Shown: positions 25,566 through 33,951, numbered from the stretch's first letter. The stretch is DNA of 64,000 nt from Gemmatimonadota bacterium (GCA_016714015.1 JADJNZ010000001.1:1302001-1366000), one strand, 5' to 3'. Numbers and translations are program-made. The notes: generated by a model from the letters alone, not told the origin.

Positions 25566-26614
25566 GGCCAGAGCGCCTCGATGACGGGCACGAGCCGCTC
25601 GAGCTCGCGCCACGGGGCGACGCCGATGCGGAGCGCGTCACCGATCCCCGGGAGCCCGCGGAAGGCGCGCACGCCGATTCCGTGCGCCGCGAAGCGAGCG
25701 GCGAACGCGTCCGCATCGCCGTCCACCTGCCAGAAGACGAAGTTCCCCTCAGAGGGCCACGGACGAACGCCACGCCGTCCTTGCACGAGCGCATCGAGGC
25801 GCGTCCGCGTCGCGACGGCGTCATCGGCCGTCCGCCGCATCCACGACGCGTCCTCGCGCACGGCGATGGTCGCCGCGTGCTCGGCGACGGTGTTCACCTT
25901 GTAGGGGCCCCGGGACCGCACGACCGCATCGACGAGCTGGCGCGACCCGACACCGTACCCGACACGCAGCCCTGCCAGGCCCCACGCCTTGGAGAACGTC
26001 CGCAGCACGAGGACGCGCTCGAGTGCGGGGACCTCGTGTCGCCATTCGGGTGCGGAGGAGAACTCGGCATACGCCTCGTCGACGACCACGATCCCCGGCG
26101 CGTGCGCGATGCATCGCCGGACCTCGGAGGCGGGCGTCACCGTCCCGGTCGGGTTGTTCGGCGTGCACAAATAGATGATCCGCGCCCCCGTCGCGAGGAG
26201 CGCATCGACGTCGGCGGCGCCGTCGGGACGGAGTGGCACACCGACCGGTTCGAGTCCGTTGAGCCGCGCGAAGCGCGGGACCATCGAGAAGCTCGGGTCG
26301 GGATGCGCCACGCGTTCCCCTGGCGAGGCGACCGCACGAAAGCACGCGTCGATGAGGTCGTCGCTGCCGCAACCGGCGACGATCTCGTCGTCGCGGACAC
26401 CGAGTCGCGCGGTGAGCGCACGGGTGAGCTCGCCGCCGCTCACTCCGGGATATGACGCAAGGGCCGTCTCGGGGAGCGTGCGCAGCGCGGCGGCGGCCTT
26501 CGGCGGCGCACCCCAGAGGTTCACGTTGTCGCGCAGGTCGAGGGTCAGTCCGGCGACCGGTGCGGGGGCATATGCGGGGATCGCGTCGAGCCCCGCACGG
26601 AAGATGGTCGTCAT
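25562..26614 (-). CDS. hisC: Histidinol-phosphate aminotransferase
   Basis: 350-residue fold-type I PLP enzyme. Motifs are LRDNVNLWGAPP, AGCGSDDLIDACFR, LCTPNNPTGT with the PLP-ring Asn, VVVDEAYAEF, and the Schiff-base Lys in RTFSKAWGLAGLRVGYG. It transaminates imidazole acetol phosphate. Start ATG 26614 overlaps the hisD stop by four bases; residues upstream in this frame are not conserved-looking. Confidence 0.96.
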   Translation of the reverse strand: MTTIFRAGLDAIPAYAPAPVAGLTLDLRDNVNLWGAPPKAAAALRTLPETALASYPGVSGGELTRALTARLGVRDDEIVAGCGSDDLIDACFRAVASPGERVAHPDPSFSMVPRFARLNGLEPVGVPLRPDGAADVDALLATGARIIYLCTPNNPTGTVTPASEVRRCIAHAPGIVVVDEAYAEFSSAPEWRHEVPALERVLVLRTFSKAWGLAGLRVGYGVGSRQLVDAVVRSRGPYKVNTVAEHAATIAVREDASWMRRTADDAVATRTRLDALVQGRRGVRPWPSEGNFVFWQVDGDADAFAARFAAHGIGVRAFRGLPGIGDALRIGVAPWRELERLVPVIEALWP

Positions 26615-27918
26615 GCGCGCCTCCACTGCCGGGCCGCCGCCGCGTGCGCCGGCAGGCCTTCCGCGTCGGCGAAGCGCCCCACGTCGTCCGCGAGTCCTGC
26701 CGCGACCGTCGGCGAGATGCGCTGATAGGTGGTCCATCGCACGAAATCGAGCGTCGAGAGGCCTGAGTACGCGCGCGCCGCACCGCCAGTCGGCAGGACG
26801 TGGTTCGCGCCGCTGAGGTAATCGCCGAACGCGACGCTCGCGCTCCCGCCGACGAAGATCGTGCCCGCGTTCCGCAGCCGATCGAGCGTTGCCTGCTCAC
26901 GCTCGGTCCGCACCGTGAGCAAGAGATGCTCCGGGGCCCACGTGTTGGAGAACGCCACGGCCGCGTCGAGCGTGGGCGCGAGCACCAGCGCCCCGCGCGC
27001 GGCGAAGGCCTCGCGGATGATAGCGGCGCGCGGCTCCGCGTCGACGAGCGCCGTGAGCGTCGCCCGTACCTGCCCGAGCAGCGGTGCATCGTCCGTGACC
27101 AGCACCACCGCCGCGACCGGATCGTGCTCCGCCTGCGCGAGCATCTCGCGCGCGATGACCGCCGGGGCGGCCGAGGCGTCGGCCAGCACGAGCAATTCGC
27201 TGGGACCGGCAGGCGAATCGATCGCCACCGTCGTCGCGACCTGCGCCTTGGCTTCGGCGACATAGGCGTTCCCGGGCCCGACGATGCGATCCACCGCCGG
27301 CACGCTCGCGGTGCCGTGCGCCATCGCGGCGATGGCGCCCGCGCCGCCGAGCGCGAAGACGCGATCCACATCGGCGAGCGCGGCGGCGGCAAGGACGACC
27401 GCGCTGGGACGGCCCGTCGGGCCCGGCGGTGAGCAGAGACACACTTCGCCCACGCCAGCGACGCGGGCGGGGACCGCGCCCATCAACACCGAGCTCGGAT
27501 ACGCCGCCCGGCCGCCCGGCGCGTACACCCCCACCCGCGCCAACGGGTCCGGGCGACGGCCGATGATCGCGCCATCGGCGGTGGTCACCTCACACGCCAC
27601 GGGGCGGAACGCGGTGTGGACGTCGCGGATGTTCGTCACCGCGCGCTCCATCACGCGACGCAGCTCCGGGTCGAGTGCGTCGAGCGCGGCGCGCCAGAGG
27701 GCACGCGGCACCTCGAGTGCGTCCAGCGTCACGCCATCGAATCGCGCGGCCTGGTCGCGTAGCGCGGCATCCCCGGTGAGGCGGACCTCCTCGATCGTCC
27801 GCGCGACCGACGCGCGGACCGCGGGATCGCTCGCCGTGGCACGGTCGAACAGCGCGCGTCGCGACGTCTCGTCGATCGCGGCGAGAGGGCCATCGAAGGC
27901 GAATCGGAGCGCACTCAT
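26611..27918 (-). CDS. hisD: Histidinol dehydrogenase
   Basis: 435 residues, normal length. Visible are the PGGRAAYPSSVLMGAVPARVAGV region, GGAGAIAAMAHGT, the family signature VDRIVGPGNAYVAEAK and SPAGPSELLVLAD, and the C-terminal SVAFGDYLSGANHVLPTGGAAR with the zinc-binding His. It carries out the last two NAD-dependent oxidations to histidine with a zinc ion. Overlaps hisG and hisC by four bases each. Confidence 0.97.
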   Translation of the reverse strand: MSALRFAFDGPLAAIDETSRRALFDRATASDPAVRASVARTIEEVRLTGDAALRDQAARFDGVTLDALEVPRALWRAALDALDPELRRVMERAVTNIRDVHTAFRPVACEVTTADGAIIGRRPDPLARVGVYAPGGRAAYPSSVLMGAVPARVAGVGEVCLCSPPGPTGRPSAVVLAAAALADVDRVFALGGAGAIAAMAHGTASVPAVDRIVGPGNAYVAEAKAQVATTVAIDSPAGPSELLVLADASAAPAVIAREMLAQAEHDPVAAVVLVTDDAPLLGQVRATLTALVDAEPRAAIIREAFAARGALVLAPTLDAAVAFSNTWAPEHLLLTVRTEREQATLDRLRNAGTIFVGGSASVAFGDYLSGANHVLPTGGAARAYSGLSTLDFVRWTTYQRISPTVAAGLADDVGRFADAEGLPAHAAAARQWRRA

Positions 27919-28787
27919 GCGAGGAGCCGCTCGATTCGCGTCACGAGGATGCCCTCGCCGCCGACCGTCTTGAGCGCGTTGAGCGTGCGATAGATGCCCT
28001 CGGCCGGACAGACGGCGTGCACCGCCACCTTCGAGCCGCCGTTCATGACGTCGATCACCGTCGGCCCGGAGATGCCGGGGAGGATGCGGCGGACCTCGTC
28101 GAGCCGATCGCGTGGCACGTTCGCCATCACGTAACGCTGCCCTCGCGCGGCGAGCACCGAGCGGAGCGCCGCCACGAGTTCCTCGAGCGTCCGCCGCCGT
28201 TCGCCGCCAGGCGCGTGACCGCTCGCGGTGCCCGCGATGATCAGATGGGCGGTCGAGTCGAGTACCGTGGCCACCTCACGAAGGCCGTTCACGCGCAGCG
28301 TCGACCCGGTGGAGGTGAGATCGAGGATCACGTCGGCGATCCCGAGGTGCGGCGCGACCTCGACCGCGCCGGAGACCGGCACGATCTCGATCACGCGGTC
28401 GCGCGCGGCGAACCAGCGGGCCGTGATCCGCGGGAAGACGGTCGCGACCCGCGCGCCCGAGGGAATGTCGTCGATGGTGCGCATGCCGCTCTCCTCGGTC
28501 GCCGCCACGACGAGTCGGCAGCGTCCGAAGCCGAGATCCAGCAGGGACTCCAGGGATCGCGAGGACTCCTGGACCAGGTCCCAGCCGGTGATGCCCGCGT
28601 CCGCCGACCCGTCGGCGACGAGTTCCGGGATATCCTGCGCGCGCACGAAGATCGCCTCGAACTCCCCGCCGAGCGACGCGACGAGGGCGCGCTCGGAGGA
28701 GGCGCGGACCTCCAATCCGGCATCGGCGAGCAGTGATCGGGTGTCTTCGTTGAGGCGGCCCTTGTTGGGAATGGCGAGACGGAGCAT
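27915..28787 (-). CDS. hisG: ATP phosphoribosyltransferase, long form
   Basis: 290 residues with LRLAIPNKGRLNEDTRSLL at the start, SADAGITGWDLVQE in the middle, and the PRPP-binding DLTSTGSTLRVNGL. The extra C-terminal domain of about 80 residues (SGPTVIDVMNGGSKVAVHAV to GILVTRIERLL) is the PII-like histidine-binding domain of the long, HisZ-independent form, so the enzyme should itself be feedback inhibited. ATG 28787 is the first gene after the attenuator. No strong ribosome-binding site is visible before it. Confidence 0.97.
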   Translation of the reverse strand: MLRLAIPNKGRLNEDTRSLLADAGLEVRASSERALVASLGGEFEAIFVRAQDIPELVADGSADAGITGWDLVQESSRSLESLLDLGFGRCRLVVAATEESGMRTIDDIPSGARVATVFPRITARWFAARDRVIEIVPVSGAVEVAPHLGIADVILDLTSTGSTLRVNGLREVATVLDSTAHLIIAGTASGHAPGGERRRTLEELVAALRSVLAARGQRYVMANVPRDRLDEVRRILPGISGPTVIDVMNGGSKVAVHAVCPAEGIYRTLNALKTVGGEGILVTRIERLLA

Positions 28788-28829
28788 GGAAGGTCTGGGG
28801 CAGGATGATCGATGGGGGAGCAGGACCGG

Positions 28830-28863
28830 AAAACAAAAGACCCGTCCGCGAAGCGGACGGGTC
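28830..28863 (-). terminator. Attenuator terminator of the his operon
   Basis: On the minus strand GACCCGTCCGC, a TTC loop and its exact complement form an 11-bp stem (28863-28839) followed by TTTTGTTTT (28838-28830), a textbook intrinsic terminator. It lies between the His-rich leader peptide and hisG. Its first arm can instead pair over eight bases with GACGGGTC inside the leader (28936-28929), giving an antiterminator. Confidence 0.9.
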
Positions 28864-28893
28864 AGGAGCCTGCAGGACAGCGGGAAGGGCCGG

Positions 28894-28983
28894 TTAGGCC
28901 AGGGACTCCGCGCGCGCCATGCACCCCCGACCCGTCGGGCCGTGGTGATGCTGGGCATGGTGGTGGCGCTGGGCGGACATCAT
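28894..28983 (-). CDS. hisL: His operon leader peptide (29 aa)
   Basis: ATG 28983 to TAA 28894 encodes a 29-residue peptide starting MMSAQRHHHAQHHHGPTGR: six histidines within eight codons (7-9 and 12-14). In a genome where histidine is rare this is the hallmark of a his attenuation leader. A ribosome stalled for charged tRNA-His at these codons would leave the segment at 28936-28929 free to pair with the terminator's first arm and let transcription reach hisG. With histidine plentiful, translation completes and the terminator forms. TAGGCT lies six bases before the ATG, so the transcript may be leaderless; the second ATG has AGG five bases upstream. Confidence 0.88.
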   Translation of the reverse strand: MMSAQRHHHAQHHHGPTGRGCMARAESLA

Positions 28984-28989
28984 GGCCTA

Positions 28990-28995
28990 AGCCTA
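28990..28995 (-). promoter_or_regulatory. -10-like box of the his leader
   Basis: TAGGCT on the minus strand, six bases before the leader ATG. A weak TTCCCC lies 18 bases further upstream. Placement matches the short -10-to-start distance seen at mnmG, moeB and fumarase. Confidence 0.4.
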
Positions 28996-29060
28996 AACGG
29001 GGGGACCGCGCTTGGGGAACCCCTCCGGTGAGGCCCGCGTTGGAATTGCATTCCTGCGGA

Positions 29061-29080
29061 CTTGTGAATAGTTTCACAAG
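29061..29080. promoter_or_regulatory. CRP/FNR-family type palindrome
   Basis: CTTGTGAATAGTTTCACAAG is a perfect palindrome with eight-base arms and four-base centre. It contains TGTGA-N6-TCACA, the exact consensus core of CRP-family activators. It lies between the divergent his leader (66 bases from its -10 box) and the cupredoxin gene (63 bases before its start) and could act on either. No crp-like gene is in the window. Confidence 0.7.
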
Positions 29081-29143
29081 CTGTGGGGGAACCCGCAGCA
29101 CAAACACACATCCTCATCTGGTTCGGCCTGGAGGCCATTCGCA

Positions 29144-29650
29144 ATGCAGTTCAAGGGTCTGGCGCTCGTCGCGAGCGCGTTCGTCTTCGCCGCCTGCGGC
29201 GGTGGCAGTGATTCCGCGCCGGCCGCCGAGGCCACTCCGGCTCCGGCTCCGGCCGCCGAGGCCACGCCGGCCCCGGCCGCTGGCGGCGCCGTCGCGCTCG
29301 CGCCGATCACCGGCACGACGCATGAAGTGAAGATGATCGGTGACGACAAGGGCTACCGCTTCGAGCCGGCGAACCTCACCATCAAGGCCGGCGATGCCGT
29401 GAAGTTCGTGTTCGTCTCCGGCGGCCCGCACAACGTCGCGTTCGATGGCTCGACGCTCGCGGCCCCGGTGAAGGCGCAGCTTGATGCCAACTTCGGCGCT
29501 CAGCGCATGGCCGAGCTCAGCTCGAACATGTACATGGCCGCTGGCGAGGGGGTCACGGTGTCGTTCGGGGGCATCCCGGCCGGCGCGTACAACTTCAACT
29601 GCACGCCGCATCTCGCGATGGGCATGAAGGGCGTCATCACCGTCCAGTGA
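29144..29650 (+). CDS. Plastocyanin/cupredoxin-like lipoprotein
   Basis: A 168-residue lipoprotein: signal MQFKGLALVASAFVFAAC with the lipid-modified Cys 18, then an Ala/Pro/Glu linker made of two AEATPAPAP-type repeats, then a cupredoxin domain. Blue-copper ligands are visible: His in VSGGPHNVAF, Cys in NFNCTPH, the following His in TPH and Met in LAMGMKG. It should carry electrons in the periplasm, tethered to a membrane. GGAGG nine bases before ATG is a good ribosome-binding site. The CRP-type palindrome lies upstream, and a strong terminator follows. Confidence 0.92.
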   Translation: MQFKGLALVASAFVFAACGGGSDSAPAAEATPAPAPAAEATPAPAAGGAVALAPITGTTHEVKMIGDDKGYRFEPANLTIKAGDAVKFVFVSGGPHNVAFDGSTLAAPVKAQLDANFGAQRMAELSSNMYMAAGEGVTVSFGGIPAGAYNFNCTPHLAMGMKGVITVQ

Positions 29651-29690
29651 ACCCGAGCGCGGTTCACCGCGCGATGGTTCGATCGTTCGG

Positions 29691-29720
29691 GCGGGCGGCG
29701 AGGATCTCCTCGCCGCCCGC
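29691..29720 (+). terminator. Intrinsic terminator after the cupredoxin gene
   Basis: GCGGGCGGCGAGG (29691-29703) and its exact complement (29708-29720) enclose the loop ATCT; the 13-bp stem is followed by TTCGCATTCC. The remaining 180 bases to the next start hold an ATG-led frame at 29760 and the unstarted upstream part of the next gene. Confidence 0.75.
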
Positions 29721-29899
29721 TTCGCATTCCGTGCACGAGCAGGTGATACTTCAGGCGCCATGAGTGCCCCCTGCCGTCCGCCCGTGACGATGTCCCCGCC
29801 GACCGCACGGGCCGTGCGTGGTGGAGCGCACGAGCCACGCTCGCACGACGCCGCACGGGCCGCTTCGCGCTGCAATGGAGCCTGGGCGTCGGGGCGGCC

Positions 29900-31504
29900 G
29901 TGATCATCGCCGGCATCACTCCGTTCGTCGCTGGCGATGCCGCCACCGGCGATCGGGTCATGCTGGAGACGATGGCGGCGGACACCCTGCGCAGCGCGGA
30001 CCGACTGCGGGCCGCCGAAGGCATGGTGACCGCGGCGGAGTCGCTGCTCGTCGATGCACGTGCGACCCCGCGACGCACCGCGGAGATCCCCGCCCCGGCC
30101 GGCGCTCCCGCTGCGAGCGCCGTTCCTCAGACGATCGTCGATCTCACGCGCCGCATCGACGCCGCCCGACGGGCGCGGACCGCGCAGGCGTTCCTCGAGG
30201 TCGCCGCCCATCCCGCGGTGAGCGGCGGGCCACGCATGCAGGCGATGACGGATTCCATCCGGGCACTCGACGCGGTACCGGATGATGGGCAGCGCGCCCA
30301 GCGTCTCGCGCGCTTCGGCGTCTCGATCACGGCGATGGCCAGCTATCGCCGTGATGTGCTGCTCGGCGAGGCCGGTCTACCGGTGGCGCGCGAGCGGAAC
30401 GATGGCGCGTCGCTCCCCGATTCCGCAGGTGGCGCGTCGGTGGTGCGCGCGTCCTCCGGCACCCGCGACACGCTTTCGCTCGTCGCAGCACTCGCGACCG
30501 CCCGCGACTCGCTCGCGACGCGCCAACGCGTGCATGACTCGCTGACGGCGGCGATTCGGACCCGTGACAGCCGGCCCTTGGCCACTCGCCCCGTCCTCGC
30601 GCGCCTCGCACCGGCGCTCGCGCTGCTCGTCCTGCTCGTCGCCGGGCTCCTCCTGCGTTTCGTCACGGCCCTTCGCGCGGAGCTGGACGCGCCGACACTC
30701 GCTGACGCCGTCGAGGCGGAACGCCTCACAGGTGCCCGCGTGCTCGCGACGGTGAAGGACGCATTGCTCGATGGGCCCGCGCGCTTCAAGCCGAGTGGCG
30801 TCGATCCGTTCCGCATGCTCTATCTCGGGCTCACGGCGACCGGGACGCGCGCGCGCGCAGCCGTCATCACCGGCCCGGACCTCGACATCTCGGCAGCGAC
30901 CGGCGCGCGCCTGGCGATCGCGGCGGCGGCGGACCACCGGAACACGCTCATCATCGACCTCGATCCGCGGTCGATCGCGCTGTCGCGCACGTTCCATGAG
31001 CGGGCGGAGCCAGGCGTGCGCGATGTGCTCGCGCGCGCGTTCACGTGGCGGGAGGTCGCGCGTCCCGTCGGATCGAGTGATGGGCTCACGATCACGCTCC
31101 TGCCCGCCGGAACGGAACGTGATGACGACGCCACGGGAGAGGCGCGCGTGGCCGTACTCGCCGAGTTCGAGCGGCTCCAGTCGGCGCACGAACTGACGCT
31201 CGCGGTCGCACCGCTCGACGGATTCGACCTGGCGATGTCGCTGCTGCCCGGGAGTCCGGTGCTGCTCACGGCCGTCGCGGGCGAGACGTCGATTGATGCC
31301 CTGGTCACGGCAGTGGCGGCCCAGCGAGGTGCGGGGCGGCGCGTCGCAGGGCTGGTGATCTGGGACGCGCCTCGCCCGCAGCTTCCGACTCGTGCCGAGC
31401 TCGCCGCGGAGCTTTCGAAGCGGAAGGGCCGTACTCCTGGAGGCTCGTTCGAAGCCGTACGAGCAGTTGTTTCAGGTAATCAAAAGGACAGTAAGAGGCC
31501 ATGA
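29900..31504 (+). CDS. Wzz/BY-kinase-like envelope protein with degenerate ATPase domain
   Basis: 534 residues from GTG 29900. Layout: an N-terminal hydrophobic segment, a periplasmic-type helical region to about 215, a second membrane helix (LAPALALLVLLVAGLLLRFV), then a cytoplasmic domain resembling the ATPase of bacterial tyrosine kinases/chain-length regulators (TLIIDLDPRS as the Walker A' strand). The Walker A loop should be GXGKS but reads ITGPDLDISAATGA, so ATP binding is doubtful. The start is suspect: the same frame is open upstream and reads WSLGVGAAVIIAGITPFVA, one continuous helix, but has no ATG, GTG or TTG before a TGA near 29743. An upstream ATG at 29760 is in another frame, so a frameshift is possible. 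Polysaccharide genes are not nearby. Confidence 0.65.
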   Translation: MIIAGITPFVAGDAATGDRVMLETMAADTLRSADRLRAAEGMVTAAESLLVDARATPRRTAEIPAPAGAPAASAVPQTIVDLTRRIDAARRARTAQAFLEVAAHPAVSGGPRMQAMTDSIRALDAVPDDGQRAQRLARFGVSITAMASYRRDVLLGEAGLPVARERNDGASLPDSAGGASVVRASSGTRDTLSLVAALATARDSLATRQRVHDSLTAAIRTRDSRPLATRPVLARLAPALALLVLLVAGLLLRFVTALRAELDAPTLADAVEAERLTGARVLATVKDALLDGPARFKPSGVDPFRMLYLGLTATGTRARAAVITGPDLDISAATGARLAIAAAADHRNTLIIDLDPRSIALSRTFHERAEPGVRDVLARAFTWREVARPVGSSDGLTITLLPAGTERDDDATGEARVAVLAEFERLQSAHELTLAVAPLDGFDLAMSLLPGSPVLLTAVAGETSIDALVTAVAAQRGAGRRVAGLVIWDAPRPQLPTRAELAAELSKRKGRTPGGSFEAVRAVVSGNQKDSKRP

Positions 31505-31950
31505 ACATGCCTCTAAGCGGTCAATGGGCCGACGCACTGCTTCAAGTGGAACAGCTCCATCTCCTCAAGCTACTCGCCTGGGCCGCCGTCTCCGTGCTCA
31601 GCGGTACGCTGTTGCTGACCCTGCTCCGTATCCGCCGGACGGAATCGGCCCTGCTGACCCACTTCGCCATCCAGTCCCTCGCATGGGGGATCGTGGATCT
31701 CGCGATCGCGCTCTGGGCGCGCCAGGGCCTCGCCCTGCGGGATCTCTCCGGGGCAGTCTCCCTCGACCGGTTCGTCTGGCTCAACATCGGGCTCGACGTA
31801 GGTTACGTCGGCGTTGGTGCGACGCTCGCCGTTCTCGGCTGGCGCATCGGGCCGCGCCGCGGACTCGTCGGGGCGGGACTCGGTGTGGTGGTGCAAGGGC
31901 TCGCACTCACCGTCCTCGACCTGCAACTCGCGGCGGGCATCGTGCGCTGA
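31501..31950 (+). CDS. Small four-helix membrane protein
   Basis: 149 residues with four predicted membrane helices (LLAWAAVSVLSGTLLLTLL, HFAIQSLAWGIVDLAIAL, NIGLDVGYVGVGATLAVL, LVGAGLGVVVQGLALTVL). The start ATG overlaps the previous stop (ATGA at 31501-31504), so it is translated with the chain-length-like protein and may form a membrane complex with it. The overall pattern resembles small uncharacterised DUF6992-type membrane proteins. No function can be assigned. Confidence 0.72.
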   Translation: MNMPLSGQWADALLQVEQLHLLKLLAWAAVSVLSGTLLLTLLRIRRTESALLTHFAIQSLAWGIVDLAIALWARQGLALRDLSGAVSLDRFVWLNIGLDVGYVGVGATLAVLGWRIGPRRGLVGAGLGVVVQGLALTVLDLQLAAGIVR

Positions 31951-31990
31951 TGCGCGCGGCTTCGCGCGCGGCTAAGTTCCGCACACTCGA

Positions 31991-32587
31991 ATGACCGGCT
32001 ACTCCGACCGCATCAACCACGCCTTCGCCTTCGCGGCGAAGCATCACGACCGCCAGGTCCGGAAGGGCACGCGCCTGCCCTATCTGACCCATCCGGCGAA
32101 CGTCGCGATCATCCTCACACGCTACGGGCGCGAGGAGGAGACGGTCATCGCCGGGATCCTCCACGACGTGATCGAGGACTGCGTGCGCGAGGGATGGACG
32201 CGCGAGATGCTCACCGATCGGATCGCGGCGAAGTTCGGCGATGCGGTCCTGGAGACGGTGCTCAGCGTCACCAAGCGCCGCGTGGATGAGGACGGGGTCG
32301 AGTTCTCGCGCGAGGAGATCCGCACCGACTACCTGGTCCGGCTCGCGACCGCGTCGGATGCCGCGCGGTGGGTGTGCGCTGCCGACAAGGTCCACAACGC
32401 CGGCGCCACGCTCGCCGACCTGCGTCGGACCATCGAGACCGATACCGTGTGGGGGCGCTTCGGCGGCGGGCGCGAAGGGACGCTGCAGTGGTACCGCGAC
32501 GTGAGCGCGCGACTGCACGCCGTCGGTTTCACCGCTTCCATTGTCGCGGAGCTCGACGACCTGATCGCGCAGCTCGCCTCGCTCTGA
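31991..32587 (+). CDS. HD-domain protein of the small (p)ppGpp hydrolase (Mesh1/SpoT-HD) type
   Basis: A 198-residue, single-domain HD phosphohydrolase. It begins with the RelA/SpoT-type helices (INHAFAFAAKHHDRQVRKG, LPYLTHPANVAIIL) and carries the metal-binding HD with the downstream acidic pair, GILHDVIEDCV, which is the HDXXED signature of ppGpp hydrolases. A second conserved segment is AADKVHNAGATLADLR, matching the AD(K/R)LHN motif. No synthetase, TGS or ACT domain follows. It could remove the alarmone on its own; related HD_4 proteins also act on other nucleotides. It stands alone, 40 bases after the membrane protein. Confidence 0.82.
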   Translation: MTGYSDRINHAFAFAAKHHDRQVRKGTRLPYLTHPANVAIILTRYGREEETVIAGILHDVIEDCVREGWTREMLTDRIAAKFGDAVLETVLSVTKRRVDEDGVEFSREEIRTDYLVRLATASDAARWVCAADKVHNAGATLADLRRTIETDTVWGRFGGGREGTLQWYRDVSARLHAVGFTASIVAELDDLIAQLASL

Positions 32588-32602
32588 GGCGCGGCGCGCG
32601 CC

Positions 32603-33838
32603 TCAGGTGCTCGCGACCACCGGATAGGTCCGCGCGACGTAGTCGTTCAGGATCTCGAGGAATTCCGCGACGATCTGATCCCCCTTGAGGGTGACCTTCA
32701 ACTGGCCGTCGACGTACACCGGCGCCTTCGGTTCCTCGAACGTCCCGGGAAGCGAGATGCCGAGATTGGCGTGCTTCGACTCGCCGGGCCCGTTCACCAC
32801 GCAGCCCATCACCGCGACCTTCATCTCCTCGACGCCCGGGTGCGAGCCGCGCCACACCGGCATCTGCTCGCGCAGGTAGTTCTGGATGTCCTCGGCCATC
32901 TTCTGGAAGTAGGTCGAGGTCGTGCGGCCGCAGCCCGGGCAGGATGTCACTTGCGGCGTGAACGAGCGGAGCTCGAGCGACTGCAGGATCTGCTGCGCCA
33001 CCACGACCTCCTCCGTCCGGTCCCCACCAGGGCGCGGCGTGAGGGAGACGCGGATCGTGTCCCCGATCCCCTCGCTGAGCAGGATCGAGAGCGCGGCCGT
33101 CGTGGCGACGACCCCCTTCGTGCCGAGGCCGGCCTCGGTGAGCCCGAGATGCAACGGATAGTCGCAGCGCGCGGCCAGGCGACGATAGACCGTCACGAGG
33201 TCCTGGACCTGCGAGATCTTGGCCGAGATGAGGATCTGGTCGTGACGAAGTCCCACCTCCTCAGCGAGCGCTGCGGAACGTAGCGCCGACTCCAGCATCG
33301 CCTCGAAATAGACCTCCTTCGCCTCGAGCGGCTCCGCGCGCCCGGCGTTGGCATCCATCATCTGCGTCAGGAGGTCCTGATCGAGCGAGCCCCAGTTCAC
33401 GCCGATCCGCACTGGCTTCTGATGCTCGACCGCGACTTCGACGATCGTCCTGAAATTGTCGTCGCGGTGCTTGGTGCCGACGTTGCCCGGGTTGATGCGA
33501 TACTTCGCGAGCACCGCCGCCGTGCGCGGGAACTTCCGCAGCAGCAGATGGCCGTTGTAGTGGAAGTCTCCGACGATCGGCACCGTCACGCCAAGGTCGG
33601 CGAGGCGCTGCCCGATCTCGGGCACGGCCGCCGCGGCCTCGTCGTTGTTCACCGTGATGCGGACGATCTGCGAGCCGGCCTTCGCGAGGGCCGCCACCTG
33701 CGCGGCGGTCGACGCGGGATCGGCCGTGTCGGTGTTGGTCATGGACTGCACGACCACCGGATGGGCGGAGCCGACGAGGACGCCGCCGATATCGGCGGTC
33801 ACAGAGGGGCGGCGAGGCTTGAAGGGAGGCACGGTCAC
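32603..33838 (-). CDS. ispG: 4-hydroxy-3-methylbut-2-en-1-yl diphosphate synthase
   Basis: A 411-residue IspG of the non-plant, two-domain type. The barrel starts VQSMTNTDTADPASTAAQV and has GDFHYNGHLLL and RINPGNVGTKHRDDNF; the C-terminal iron-sulfur domain has CPGCGRTTS and AVMGCVVNGPGESKHA, giving the three Cys and the Glu that hold a [4Fe-4S] cluster. It makes HMBPP in the MEP isoprenoid route. Start is GTG 33838 or GTG 33832 two codons later (VPPFKPRRPSV); neither has a good ribosome-binding site. A divergent promoter patch with TACTATCC lies near 33911, shared with the next gene. Confidence 0.96.
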   Translation of the reverse strand: MTVPPFKPRRPSVTADIGGVLVGSAHPVVVQSMTNTDTADPASTAAQVAALAKAGSQIVRITVNNDEAAAAVPEIGQRLADLGVTVPIVGDFHYNGHLLLRKFPRTAAVLAKYRINPGNVGTKHRDDNFRTIVEVAVEHQKPVRIGVNWGSLDQDLLTQMMDANAGRAEPLEAKEVYFEAMLESALRSAALAEEVGLRHDQILISAKISQVQDLVTVYRRLAARCDYPLHLGLTEAGLGTKGVVATTAALSILLSEGIGDTIRVSLTPRPGGDRTEEVVVAQQILQSLELRSFTPQVTSCPGCGRTTSTYFQKMAEDIQNYLREQMPVWRGSHPGVEEMKVAVMGCVVNGPGESKHANLGISLPGTFEEPKAPVYVDGQLKVTLKGDQIVAEFLEILNDYVARTYPVVAST

Positions 33839-33951
33839 GCGGGAGCAGTGGGAGATGGGGCGGCGGGGTGGCGGGCCGACCTGCCCTCGCCCCCACCAGA
33901 AGAACAACTTACTATCCTCGACGCGTTTCCTCCTTCCCCTTCGGAGTCCCG

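Noticed and set aside
29219..29283. Tandem repeat element in the cupredoxin gene
   Set aside because: It is only the in-frame Ala/Glu/Thr/Pro linker, not a mobile or CRISPR-like repeat.
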